Shown here piece by piece: positions 1 through 11,300 of a stretch of DNA of 64,000 bases (the first letter of the stretch is position 1; the number at the start of each line of letters is the position of its first letter). The notes under the pieces were generated by a model that was not told the origin of the DNA, searched no databases, and saw nothing but the letters and a program-made list of their open reading frames with translations. This DNA is from Podospora pseudoanserina (Eukaryota > Ascomycota > Sordariomycetes > Sordariales > Podosporaceae), in assembly GCF_035222485.1 (NCBI RefSeq), contig NC_085921.1:2728001-2792000 (forward strand), read 5' to 3'. Both the position numbers and the translations under genes were made by a program.

Positions 1-1
1 A

Positions 2-103
2 GCCTTGAGACTGCGGTTTGATCAGGATGATGATAACCTTTCTTCACAGTTGAGGTATCGGATCGATGTGCCTAGACCGTCCCGCCAGTCGCAGTCCCAG
101 TAA
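2..103 (+). CDS. C-terminal end of a gene cut by the window edge
   Basis: An open frame enters from the left edge and ends at TAA 101-103. It encodes about 33 residues rich in charged and polar residues (a DQDDD stretch, then a Ser/Gln/Arg-rich tail). Its stop lies 32 bp from the stop of the convergent EH-domain gene, a normal spacing for tail-to-tail fungal genes. The piece is too short to assign a family; it could also be chance. Confidence 0.4.
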   Translation, partial: ALRLRFDQDDDNLSSQLRYRIDVPRPSRQSQSQ

Positions 104-135
104 TTTACCTACTTGATGATCACACTATCTGATGC

Positions 136-1428
136 CTATGAATCAAAGAACCTCACACCCCTAATCACAACCTTCGGCAGTCTCGTAACCCCCATCCTCT
201 GCTGCTTTATCATATACATCGCCACGGCAAACTCATCCTTGGTAAGATACCCATCCGTATCCACATCTGCCAGCTCCCATATCTGTCCCAACACCAGATC
301 CGGCAGTTTGGAATTATTCAAGAAAGCACACGCTTCCTCCCCTGTGATCATACCCTTACCATCCGCATCAAGCCTAGCAAAGACCTCATCAAACCGCGCC
401 TTATCCTCCGGCTCAACCAACCTTTCCCCCCTAATAAGATCTAACACCATCCCAAACTCCTCCCTGCTGAGGAACCCCTTGTTGTCTTTGTCCACCTGCT
501 GCCAGATCCTCCCCAGCGTCTCCACTGGTAGACAGGACTGTTCCAAAAAGGGGCTTGCTTCCGTGCCAAGGAGGTATCCTTTCCCTCCTGCGTCAAGCTT
601 GTTGAAGAGCTGGTCGTGGCGGGCGCGCTGAATGAGCTCCATTGCATGAGCGAACTGTCCTTTGGTCAAATATCCTCGGCTGCCTTCATCTGCCTGGTCC
701 CAAATTTCAGCAAGGGTTTGGCTTGGTAGGTTGAACTGTTGAAAGAACGGCACCGCCTCGTCACCGTTTATAATCCCGTTGCTGTCCTGGTCCAAAGTTT
801 CGAAGATGTCATCCCACTGGGATCTAGGATCATGTGGTGGTTCCTCGGTGTATATTGTGACAGCTCCGGTGTTCTGAATCAATCCCAAATTCTGGTCCCC
901 AGTGGTTGAGGGGGTGGTGACCGCGGTGCAGACATCTATCACCTCTTCCGAATCCGAACCGACGTCGTGCACAGTCACCGACACCTGAATTTTGGCACTC
1001 TTAAGACCTTTAACAGCCAAAAGAGCAACGGCATCCAGCGCCATGTGCAGTGTATCTCGGTGAGCCTTCAACAATTCCCGCTGACCATCAACCTCAGCCT
1101 TAATCGCAAACGTCCACTGCAGGCCCCGATTGGGGCGCTCGCAGCTGCCAAGGGTTTTGTTGATCTCCTCAATGACATTCGAGCAGTTCCCGATCGTCGA
1201 AAGAGCTCGGTTGTGAACATCCTCGGGTATGGCGCCGTCATCAATGACAGCCGTATCCTCTCTCAGCAACTCGAGCACGAGCTGAAGCTGCGCCAACTCG
1301 CCTGTCACTGCCAAAAGGTCAGACCTTGCGTCTCGGGAACGCCGACAAAACGTAGCAACCGCCGCTGCCGTTTCCCCGACGACGGCGACAAGATCTAAAA
1401 GCGCAGTAGTGATGGATACCGGAGCCAT
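136..1428 (-). CDS. HeLo-like N-terminal domain fused to three EH domains
   Basis: A 430-aa single-exon protein, starting at the ATG at 1428 because the domain begins right there (MAPVSITTALLDLVAVVG); an ATG 69 bp further upstream would only add a basic tail. Residues 1 to about 160 are helical and match the fungal N-terminal domain of STAND proteins (HeLo-like, PF17111 type): a hydrophobic first helix, then heptad-like helices. Residues from about 205 to 425 hold three EH (Eps15 homology) units, each an EF-hand pair with phrases such as FETLDQDSNGIINGDE, LAEIWDQAD and VLGQIWELADVDTDGYLTKDEF. EH domains bind NPF peptides on endocytic adaptors; HeLo-like domains are usually N-terminal effector or anchoring parts of NLR-like proteins. 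No NACHT or NB-ARC domain is present. The combination suggests a membrane-directed endocytic or defence-linked adaptor, which is inference. Confidence 0.8.
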   Translation of the reverse strand: MAPVSITTALLDLVAVVGETAAAVATFCRRSRDARSDLLAVTGELAQLQLVLELLREDTAVIDDGAIPEDVHNRALSTIGNCSNVIEEINKTLGSCERPNRGLQWTFAIKAEVDGQRELLKAHRDTLHMALDAVALLAVKGLKSAKIQVSVTVHDVGSDSEEVIDVCTAVTTPSTTGDQNLGLIQNTGAVTIYTEEPPHDPRSQWDDIFETLDQDSNGIINGDEAVPFFQQFNLPSQTLAEIWDQADEGSRGYLTKGQFAHAMELIQRARHDQLFNKLDAGGKGYLLGTEASPFLEQSCLPVETLGRIWQQVDKDNKGFLSREEFGMVLDLIRGERLVEPEDKARFDEVFARLDADGKGMITGEEACAFLNNSKLPDLVLGQIWELADVDTDGYLTKDEFAVAMYMIKQQRMGVTRLPKVVIRGVRFFDS

Positions 1429-2337
1429 TTTCGGATCGATGATGGACAAAAGCGTCACAACTCTCTTCTCACGGAAACCACGAGCCCAAGATTTCAAGCC
1501 TACAACCCCAACCCAGCTGAGCCCAAGCTAACCCAATCCTCACCGTATTCCTCAATCCAACTAGCTCTTCAGCCGCACCACCAGCTGTCCCTCTTCTATT
1601 CGTACCAATAACTCCTCTCGCCATCAACCCCTTCCGAACAAACACCCACTCTAACATCTCCGAGGAGAAACCCAAAAAAGAAATTTAACTCCCAGGGTTA
1701 GGGTTGGCCCATTCCGTTGCCATGCAACACAGCCCCCTTTATGCAGCCCCACTCCCCCCTGAATCCGCTCCAATCGCAAAACACCCAAAAACAGGAGATA
1801 AAGTCCGGCTGTTTTTCTGCTGTACCCTGTAACACAGATTAGTCTTGCAGGCACTGCCTTCTTTTTCTCTTTCAACCTCTATCCCCAAACAGGCCCATTC
1901 CTTTTCCCAGAAAACGGATTATTGTACGCGGTGCACTGCTCGTACCTTTGCTGCGCTATATTTTGACCCTAACCCTGACATACAGACCGGGGGAGTTCAA
2001 GGGGCAACTACATACCTACGTGAATCTCAATCAGCCCACCAACTGTGCCTCAATAAAAGAGGCAAATTGCGAGGTTGACTTGTGGGTTCGAATCTTTAAA
2101 CAATGTTGGATGAAATACAGAGTGAAAGAAAGCATAAAGGCTGAGGCAAGCGCACTGGTTTCTCAAACATGGTTGCCCTGAAGCATCTGCCATGAAGCAT
2201 GAATAGCTGTTCATCTTCAATGGTTTGTAAAGCTCTTTTTTGGGGAGGGGGAGAGGGTAAGATTGGAAAGAGATATTTCGAGATTCATTTTTGGTATCAA
2301 TAACTATTTCCCTGCCCAAACTCCACCCCCAATAAAT
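1429..2337. other. Intergenic region between EH gene and Zn2Cys6 regulator
   Basis: No convincing coding sequence. The left part is the promoter of the EH gene, the right part the 3' flank of the regulator. Short overlapping open frames here have no recognisable domain. Confidence 0.5.
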
Positions 2338-4694
2338 CTACCATAAAGGCACCATCCCCTGTTGCTCCACAAACGGCGGCAATCCCAGTGTCATATTATC
2401 CTGAAACATCCCCCCAGTCCCCATGACAAACCCAAAGTCATTGTTCGTGTACATAGTACCAGCAAAATCCATATTCGTGGGATAATCGAAAGGCAGAAAA
2501 TCAGGCCCCAACAAAGGTGTGCTGGCCCGGGACAAGGGGTCCGGACCACCCAACAGCCCTACGCCAGTATCCGACACCTCCCACGTGGGATATTCTACAG
2601 AACCGGACATAAGAAGTGGAGGATCCAGCGTAATGAGTGGCACAGAGAACTGTTGTTGCTGCCGTAGCTGCACGCCATGCTGCATATTCGCAATCAGCCC
2701 TTGTGCTGCCGTTGCTGCCCCGTCAAAGAGTCTTTGCCTGAATGTCTCTGTGTCGACGTCATCGGCGTACAGATTTGATGTGACGTTGATGCTGACCGCC
2801 AGCAACAAATTGAACTTGGCTGCCACCACTCCTAGGTGATACCTCGTCTGCCATAGGTCTTGCAGGAAAACCAGAGATTTGGTCAACAGCTCGCGGAAGA
2901 CACACCCTGTCCTTTGTGGGTGGCAGAGAATGTGGATGTTGTCTAGCTGGCGTAGTCGGCCAAGAATCCAGCAAGATGCCATCGCCGAACGAGCAGCATC
3001 GGTCCAGAATAGCTGGCAGGCCATGTTGCTCATGTCAGAGCTAATCTGGCATAAACTGCGAAACTGGTGCAAAACAGAAGCGGCATTGTCCCACAGTTCC
3101 AACAGCTGACTGCGTTGCGAAGCTTCTGGAGATGTGCCTAATGTGCTGCCCAGTCCAGTAATAGAGAGGAAGCTGGTCATTGGGATCGAGATCAGAGATT
3201 GCTGAAGCTCCTCGATTGGGTCTGTGGGTTTGGCGCCAGATCTCAGTGCAGGTGGTAGTTCTGTCAGGAACTTCCCAAATCCCGCTCGAAGACGCGCCTG
3301 AAGTTCGTTGGTAGAAGGAGGTTGGGGTGAATAAAGCGTTTGGTGTAAAGGTCCAATGACTTGGGCCAGCTTTGCTGCAGCGACCGAAAACTTGATGTCA
3401 TTTTCGGCTGTCCTTTCAAGATCCGAGTCTGTCGTTCCGTCGGATTCCCGGTCTAACGTACGGAGACTGATCGGCAGTGGTAATGGGCAGTCGCTTTCCT
3501 CCAAGCGCAAACTGAACTGTGTTCCACTTCGTATCGAGTACTCCAAATTCAACCGCACGAAGCACCACCAGAGGCGCTTTCTGAGCTCGGCAAAATACGG
3601 CGTGACCTCCACGAAGAGTGCTGGGTCGCGATGAAGACCCATGCTGGTTGTGATATCCCTGATCAGCCCATGAAGCGGAAGCAAATCGTACATTTTGTCC
3701 GTCTCCGACGCCAAAATGCTCTTCATGACTGCTAGTAGCAGCAAAATCTGTACCACACCACAACATGGCTTTTGGAACTTTGGTGTATATATGCAATTCT
3801 CGACAGCCCTGGCCAATCTCCTCCCACGGTGCCTCTCTTGTTCGCTGCTCTGCATGGCGATGCTGACGGCTAGCAGGATTTTGCATATGTGCACCGGATG
3901 ATCGAGGGAACCTGAATAAATGCGATCCAAATCCCTGTTAAAAGCTGGCTGGTCGAGGATTCCGTACAGGCGCCCATATGTCTGGAAGTATTTCGCGATC
4001 CACGCATCGCATTCCTGTCGTTCGGGTAATAGCGATCGAAGGCTGGTGCTGTCCCTTCCCACTGACGGTTCGGAGACATTGTTGTATGTCCTTAGCTGAG
4101 CTTTGAGCTCGGCAAATGCCTTGCGACTAGTGTGAAATTCAGGCGAGTGATCCAACATTGCCTTCAACACTGTCATCTCGTTACATGGAGCCAACCAATG
4201 GCTCAGACCCATCACGCGAGTCTTGAATGCAGTGCCCTTGTAGGCATTGCCTCTCGGTGCGCGAGCAACATTCTGCTTTTCGGCTGGTGATGGCGTTGTT
4301 GGTGTGGACTCTGGTGTTTCCCCTCTTGATGAGCAGCTGTCTGGTGGCGTGTGTGTTTGTGTCGGGCCCTCAGGGGATAGTTGTGCTGATGGTGAGGGAG
4401 CTGAGGACGATAAAGGAACGCGCAGTCTTGATCGCGATCTTGGAACGTCCTGGCGGTCTTTGGGAGTGCTGTAAATACACTCGGTGGCGATACCACGATG
4501 TTTGCATTGGCCACAGGGAGATTCGCGATCGCATCGTGTTTTTCGCGTCCGGCACTTCCCCATGTCAACATCCAATGTGATCCAGCTTTAGGCTTAGTAG
4601 GGACTCATCTTACCTGCCAGCAAGACACAGCTTCCCGAACTCTGGGTCGTTTCCTCCCTTTCAGCTGTTGCTCGATGAACGAGTCAGCGCTCAT
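2338..4694 (-). CDS. Zn2Cys6 transcription factor, probable pathway regulator
   Basis: Two exons: 4694-4614 (27 codons) and 4554-2338, with a 59-bp GTAAGA..AG intron; 765 aa. The intron matters: exon 1 ends in SCWQ and exon 2 begins CRTRKTRC, which together give the full zinc cluster pattern CxxCx6C..CxxC..C (C25, C28, C35, then PCGQC and a last Cys in ATEC). Starting in exon 2 alone would lose the first zinc-binding Cys. A Ser/Pro-rich linker follows, then the fungal-specific transcription factor domain (about residues 190-560; phrases such as MGLHRDPALF and RKRLWWCFV). It should be a nuclear DNA-binding activator recognising CGG half-sites. It lies 1.2 kb from the P450 and 3.7 kb from the PKS, so cluster-specific control is likely but unproven. 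Confidence 0.9.
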
Positions 4695-5925
4695 GTGGCT
4701 GAATGTTAAAGTCATGTCGAAGTGCCAACAGTCGGAACCTGCGAGCAAAATATGTTCTTGGACTTTCCCAAAATTGAAACCTCAGGGAGGAGAGATCAAG
4801 ATCTTGATCCCACGCAGAAGGAGGACAGAAGTGAAGATAAATCCAAGCTCCGGGATGCGTCATCAGTCACTCGGGCAGGACCCATGCCGAACGAAATCGG
4901 GAGCGGAAGGGAGTTGAGGCAGTGACATTGAGAAGGCCAGCAGAAGCCGGATGAAAGCCAATGGCGGGAAGGGAATGTAGCGTCGGATTGACATCGGTCA
5001 ATAGTGTCATTACCTCGAGTCCTTTTGCAGGAGGCAGTGCCTGCATGATTGCATTGGGAGAAGGAGCGACCACGAGAGATGGCCGGAAAGTAACCCCGCG
5101 CCACCACCACTACCACCACCATCAGAGGCCTGCCATGCATTGCAGACCATGCAGAAGCATCAAGACAGTTTCATGTGGCTGGAGGAATTTCTACTGCAAT
5201 ACCAGCATTATTAATCACGGCCCATACATTGGTGTCGGTTCTTTCAACAGTAGCCATCCCAAGCGCCCTTGGGAACACGACATTCCTCTCTGCATCTCCT
5301 CGGGCAGAAATGCAACGAAGCTTTCCTTTTGTTCCACTGCATAAACACAGCCCCTGATACCACCTCCCCTCAAAAGCTTGCGATTGGATCGATCAGATTA
5401 AGCTTTTCCCTGCTTTTCCCAACTTCCCACGGCAAAGTGCGGGGTCTGACCCGACCAGCTGGGCTCATGGAAAGGTGGTCCGGAAAGGCCCCCGCACGTG
5501 ACCTTCCATGCGTAACTTCGTATGCACATGTAGGGCTGAGCCTCAGTGAAGCTGCAGCTCTTCAAGGGCGGTCAAGAAGCAAGTCGATATTGCGACTGCT
5601 GCCCCGACGTCGACGTCGGCGAACGACGGAATACTCATCGGATTTCTATTGGCATTGAGCATTCTAGAGCAAAACACGTCAACCGGCAAAGATGAGGCAG
5701 TGCAGAAAGGTCTGTAGACAGGTGACTTGAAGAAAATGGAAAAGTAACGTGCCATGGTATTGTTAATATCGTCATATATGGAGTGGTGTTACAAGCAGGG
5801 TCATCTCATGAACCCTAACCCTCAACATTGCCATGTCGCAAACACCCAACATGCAAGGAAAGACAAAAGAAATCTACGGTTTATGTTTGATGTTGTACAA
5901 AGATTAACAAGTCGTGTCTATCGGA
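4695..5925. other. Promoter of the regulator and 3' flank of the P450
   Basis: No supported gene. A short CAC/CCA-type microsatellite lies at about 5101-5125. Several small open frames on both strands lack domain signals and typical splice context. Confidence 0.5.
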
Positions 5926-7599
5926 TCAAACCGAAACCTCCTTCTTGCCACCGCATCTTGGAGTCATCCGGACATTGAGCCCAGTCTGAGCAACCATCCA
6001 ATGGTTTTGCACCTTCCAGTCGCCCTCAAGCGTCATCTATCAGCAATGTTAGCATGCGGCTTGGTGTACTTTTTGGGAGAAGACTTACCCGATACCGCCA
6101 AAACAAAGTTGGAATCAGCTTGTAAATCTCCAAATATGAGATATTCTTCCCCAAGCACGTCCTCCGTCCAGCTCCAAACGTCAACAGACACCTCTCCATC
6201 TTGACCCTTCTCTCCCTCTCACACAACCACCTCTCCGGCCTGAACTTGTCTGCATCTTCCCCAAAGACCTCCTTGCTGCGGTGAACAACCCAAGGATTCA
6301 TTCCCACAACCGTCCCCCCCTCAAAGTGCACGCCGCAAAGCTCCACGCCACCTTTACCCACCACCCTCTCAAGCGGCAGCCCAATGACAGGATGTAACCT
6401 GCCCGCCTCCTTAACGCACGCATCCAAGTACGGGAGACTTTGAGACTCCTTCCATGTGACATTATCCGATAGTCGGCCCTCGCTATTCGCCTGTGAAAGT
6501 TCCTCCATCAGCTTACCAAGACAGTCCTGATGTTTGATCAGAAAGTAAATGACGGCTCTCATCATGATGGCAGTCGTATCGCCCCCAGCCAAGACATTCG
6601 ATGTCGCCCAAGCAGTGACGAACCAGTCCAGGATATCCGGGTTCTTCTCCTTGGCCTCCAGAAAGCGAGACATGAAGTCCTTGGTATTATGGTACGTGGT
6701 TGTTTTCTCTACTTCGCTGATGTTTGATCTTTCATGCGCTCTGGCGAGAGCAAACGCCACAATGGGGGAGCTGCCTTCGGGAAGGAAGCGCGCGAGAGGG
6801 TTCTTGGCCAAGAGGTTGTCAAGCCAAGGGATCTGGCCAACCTTTTACACCGTTAGCGTTCAGGGAGGAGGGTCCAAGTTCCGGATATCACTTACCCATG
6901 AGGCGTACTTGAAGACCTTCTGAATACTGCCCATGATCCCGTCGACATCCTTTGCTTCATCAAGAAAACCAAGACGTTTGCTGAACGTGATCTCGCCCAT
7001 CACGTCAAAGGCAAACCACTGAAGCCATGTCCCAAGATCCACTGTTTGCCCATCTTTGGCCAAAATTTCATCCAACTTCGTCAGAAAGAAACAAATAGTG
7101 GTGTCAACATGTGGCTCAAACTCGACTAGACTCGACATTGAGTATATATTGGCAATCGGTCTCTTCATCGCCCGGTGGAGGTCGTCATCCTGGGTGTTGA
7201 ACAGCCCTTGGATCACCCTGCCGCATGACATGGGCTGCATAACCTTGTAGAAATCGGACTAGTGAAACACATCTGTCAGATCTGCCGTCTCTTCTGTGTT
7301 ACAGCGTCGGAGTTACCTACCTTTTTGAGATTGACCCCAGTACCATAAATTTTTAGGACCTCTTCTGGGTCGTCAATACTGATGCAGTTCGGCCCGAGGC
7401 GTACAAGTCTACCAAATCGGTCGTGCAGCTGCATATGAACATGATGTGCTTCGCCAGACCATGCCCATCTGAGCCTGGGGAGATTCGATATGGATGCGAA
7501 GAAGGGTCCAGGAACTTTCCAATGTCTTGCCCAGGATCGATATGTCAACACCACCACATATATCGCCCCAAAGACCAATGCAGCAAGTTGAAGGATCAT
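5926..7599 (-). CDS. Cytochrome P450 monooxygenase (pisatin-demethylase-like type)
   Basis: Four exons, 7599-7321, 7258-6896, 6841-6089 and 6036-5926, each joined in frame by GT..AG introns of 62, 54 and 52 bp; 501 aa. The N-terminus is a single membrane anchor (residues 1-20) followed by the Pro-rich hinge WKVPGPFF, as in ER-bound P450s. Visible motifs: I-helix AGGDTT (299-304), ExxR in KEAGRLHP (359-362), PERW, and the heme-thiolate loop FGAGRRTCLG with Cys443. The last exon supplies the usual C-terminal beta region (DWKVQNHWMVAQTG). All catalytic elements are intact. It is divergent from the PKS gene with a 773-bp shared upstream region, so it probably oxidises the polyketide; the actual substrate cannot be read from sequence. 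Confidence 0.92.
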
Positions 7600-8066
7600 G
7601 GTGTTTATATGAAACAAAATCTTGAATGTACCACAAACGAAAACCTGCGTTATCAGGACTGCCGTGTGCTTGAAGACCATGCTCGGTTGGTCAATATTAA
7701 AGCATGCCGTGTACTGGTGCTCCGTCGATGCTATATTTCTTGTCTGGACTCGAGTCTTGGCGTTTCGTGGGGGGAATTGTTCTGCGGTCAGACCGACAAA
7801 ATGCTAGCTGCTTTCCTGTCTGGGAAAATAAGACCCGGAGCTGAGTAGCTATGAGTGACTGTGCCGGTCCCATGTCACCTTTAAACATAGTGCACGGGAG
7901 TGGCAATGACAACTGCCAACATGCACCAAGCCACGCCGCCGCACCGTTAAAACCACGGGTCGTTCGTTAGCGCAATCCAGGTTACCGGTGCTGGACACAC
8001 CGATGGGGTAACGAGTAAACATTGCGTGGGATCTAGACTCGGAATAGGAATCCTTCTGGAAATGTC

Positions 8067-8077
8067 CGGTCCTACCG
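8067..8077. promoter_or_regulatory. CGG-N5-CCG candidate Zn2Cys6 binding site
   Basis: The inverted half-sites CGG (8067-8069) and CCG (8075-8077) are spaced by five bases in the middle of the divergent promoter. This is the kind of site bound by dimeric Zn2Cys6 regulators. Such matches also occur by chance, so the role is inference. Confidence 0.3.
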
Positions 8078-8254
8078 AGCGGTGACGATGTCAATGACTG
8101 ATGTTTTGGTTCGGACACTGGCAGAAGGCAGGTTTTGACATTGATACGAGCCCATCTTTGACAGCGTTGATGGTTATTTCCGTAGTTGATGTTAAAGTAC
8201 AAATGTGGAGCAGGAAGGAAAGCTAGAGCCAAGGTCAGTAAGTGTCGTGGTGAT

Positions 8255-8262
8255 TATATAAG
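8255..8262 (+). promoter_or_regulatory. TATA box of the PKS gene
   Basis: TATATAAG occurs 111 bp upstream of the PKS ATG, a plausible core promoter position for a fungal gene. Confidence 0.45.
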
Positions 8263-8372
8263 AGCCGTGATACCAGTGCACTTTACCAAGATCTCTGTCA
8301 AACAAATACTGATTGTACTGCTGCTTCCTTTCATTTGTGACTATTGCCTGTCTTTGAACCACCACCAAGAAA

Positions 8373-11300
8373 ATGACAGCCAACACTTTGCTTCTCTTTG
8401 GGGACCAAACAGGGGAGGTCCTACCTTCAATACAATCTCTCTCCAGAAATGCTTCATCAAATCAGACCTTGGCAACATTTCTGCGGAAGGCCACAGATAG
8501 ACTCAGAAGTGCAGTACTTCAAGCCCCTGCTCACTATCGACGCTCCTTTCCAAATTTCACCTCTCTCTCCGAGCTCGCCGCCGCCGTGTCGAAACAAGAT
8601 CACGCATCCCCTGCCTTATATGCCGCACTTCTGTGTATCGCGCAAATTGGCGATGTCATCGTGTAAGATGTCCTGTCAAACAAGCCTAGCTCTTGAATGC
8701 TGACAGCTTAGATATCTCGAAAACAACCCAGGGCTCCTAGACGCTTCTAAGGACAGGCTTGCTATTGTCGGGTTATGTACTGGCCTTCTCCCTGCCGCGG
8801 TTGTCTCGTGCTCCAGAAACCTCACCGAAGTGATCGCACTTGCAGATGAAACTGTTCATCTTGCTTTCCAAGTCGGTCTTGCGGCATCGAAAAGGTCCCA
8901 CGAGGTAGATCCATCCACTGGCAGCTGGGCTACTCTGGTCTCCCAGGTCGATATTTCTGCCGCTAGGGAAGCCATTGGCATCTTCAACCGCAACTCGATG
9001 CCCAGACACCAGGTATACATCAGTGCTGAGAGCCCAAACTCAGTGACGATTAGCGGCCCGCCTTCCGCTACCGAAGCTTTCTTCAGCTCCACCTCAATCT
9101 TCGGAAAATGCAAAAGAATTCCACTTCCCATTGCAGCGGCCTTTCACGCCGATAATCTTCGGCCCATTCAGCCCACAGTGCTTCTCCAGAATATGAACCC
9201 TTCTCTACACTCGAAACCTGTACATCATCCCTTTCTTCTGTCTCCTCATTCAGGCTTGCCTTATCAAGAGTCGTCATTTGGTAATGTTATGGTGGAGGTT
9301 GTGGGCGACATCTTCCGGCATCCTATATTGTTCGACGCATGTACTCAAGGGCTTACCAAAATTCTCTCATCCCAACCGAACCTTCTGGCCTTTGGACCAG
9401 TTAGCTGTGAAAAGGCAATTCAGCAAGCCCTGCACGGCCATGGTATTAAATTGAAGACTCCCAGTAGTGCAACGACGCTGAACAACACTTCATCGATACC
9501 CAACGCCATAGCCATCATCGGCATGTCAGTCCGGCTTCCAGGAAGTGAGACACTAGAAGATTTCTGGCAAGCGCTTGAGGACGGCCGCAATCTCCACGAA
9601 AAGATTCGTCCTGATCGTTTCGATATCAACACCCATGTTGATCCTTCTGGCAAGGCCAAGAACACTAGCTTGACACCATATGGTGTGTTCATCGATCGAC
9701 CTGGATACTTCGATACGAGACTGTTCAATATGTCTCCCCGTGAGGCTGCTCAAACAGACCCTCAGCAACGACTGCTCCTTCTGACCACGTACGAGGCTCT
9801 CGAGATGGCTGGGTACACTCCCAATGCAACGCCGTCTACCAATACCAAAAGGATCGGCTCCTTCATGGGCCAAACAGGTGACGACTATCGTGAGGTAAAC
9901 GCGAGTCAGAACGTCGACACGTACTTCATCACTGGCAACATTCGCGCCTTCGGTCCAGGTAGACTGAACTATCATTTCGGTTGGGAAGGGCCGAGCTATT
10001 CCGTTGACACAGCGTGTTCATCCAGCGCAGCTAGTATCCAATTGGCCTGCTCTGCGCTGCTCAGTAGCGAGGTGGACATGGCTGTGGGTGGTGGTGCTAA
10101 CCTGCTCACTGCATCCGATTTGTTTGCTGGGCTAAGTCGGGGGAGCTTCTTGTCAAAAACTGGAGGTTGCAAAACCTTTGATCATGATGCGGACGGCTAT
10201 GTTCGCGCAGACGCAGTAGGTGTCATCGTACTGAAGAGGTTGGACGACGCATTGGCCGACAGAGACAACATCCTCGCGGTCCTTCGGGCAACAGCAACCA
10301 ACCACTCCGCTGAAGCATCCTCCATCACTCATCCTCACGCCGAGACACAAGAGCGACTGTTCGATTCAGTCCTAAGCAAAGCCGGCATCGACCCTATCGA
10401 GATCGATTACGCAGAGCTCCACGGCACTGGTACCCAAGCAGGTGATGCAACCGAGAGCCGATCTGTGACCAATGTTCTTTCCCGTAACCGCCCGGCCGAC
10501 AAACCCCTGTTCATCGGCACTGTTAAGCCCAATCTCGGCCACGGTGAGGCGGCCAGCGGTGTCACCTCTCTCATCAAAGCCATCTTGATGTTGAGTAAGA
10601 ACATGATTCCGCCCCATATTGGAATAAAAGGCCGGATCAACGAGAAGCTACCACCGCTGGCTGACATGAACACCCGGATATCATTTGGTAAAACTCCATT
10701 CCGCCCTCGTCCTGGCGGTGATGGAAAGAGAAAGATCCTCATCAACAACTTCGACGCTGCCGGCGGAAATACCAGCATGGTCATCGAAGATCCTCCCATG
10801 TTACCAACAGAGGGTGTGGATCCCCGCAATCATCATGCCATTACCGTGTCTGGCAAGACGCCAAACTCCATCATGGGAAACAGCAAGCGTCTTCTTGAGC
10901 ACTTAGACCAACATCCTGACGCTCGTCTAGAGGACATTGCCTACACCACCACTGCACGCCGGATGCATCATAATCTGCGCAATGCCCATGTTGCTTCTTC
11001 GATCAAGACTCTTCGGGACAGTCTGCAGCAAGCCATCACAAGAGAGACGTGGACAAAGGTCCCGGCCGCGCCCCCTCAAGTCGTGTTCCTCTTTACTGGC
11101 CAAGGTTCTGCGTATAGCGGCATGGCATCAAACTTGTTCAAGACCAGCGCACCGTTCCGCGAGCTTCTTCAAGGCAATGACGATATATGCGTCTCTCATG
11201 GCTTCGGATCTTTCCTGCCCCTTGTAGAGGACAAGAACTTCGACATGACGATGGCTTCGCCGGTTCAGGTGCAGTTGGCAATTGTGTCCATAGAGCTAGC

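Larger units (their letters stand above)
7600..8372. promoter_or_regulatory. Divergent P450/PKS promoter region
   Basis: The 773 bp between the P450 start codon (7599, minus) and the PKS start codon (8373, plus) contain no supported gene. The head-to-head arrangement favours co-regulation by the nearby Zn2Cys6 protein. A CGG-N5-CCG element and a TATA box are listed separately. Confidence 0.6.

Noticed and set aside
113-631. 172-codon plus-strand open frame opposite the EH-domain gene
   Set aside because: Antisense shadow of a well-supported domain-bearing gene; Ser-rich translation without domains.
2050-2110. B-box-like GGGTTCGAATCTT near 2083
   Set aside because: No A box, no foldable arms and no T-run at the right place; not a tRNA.
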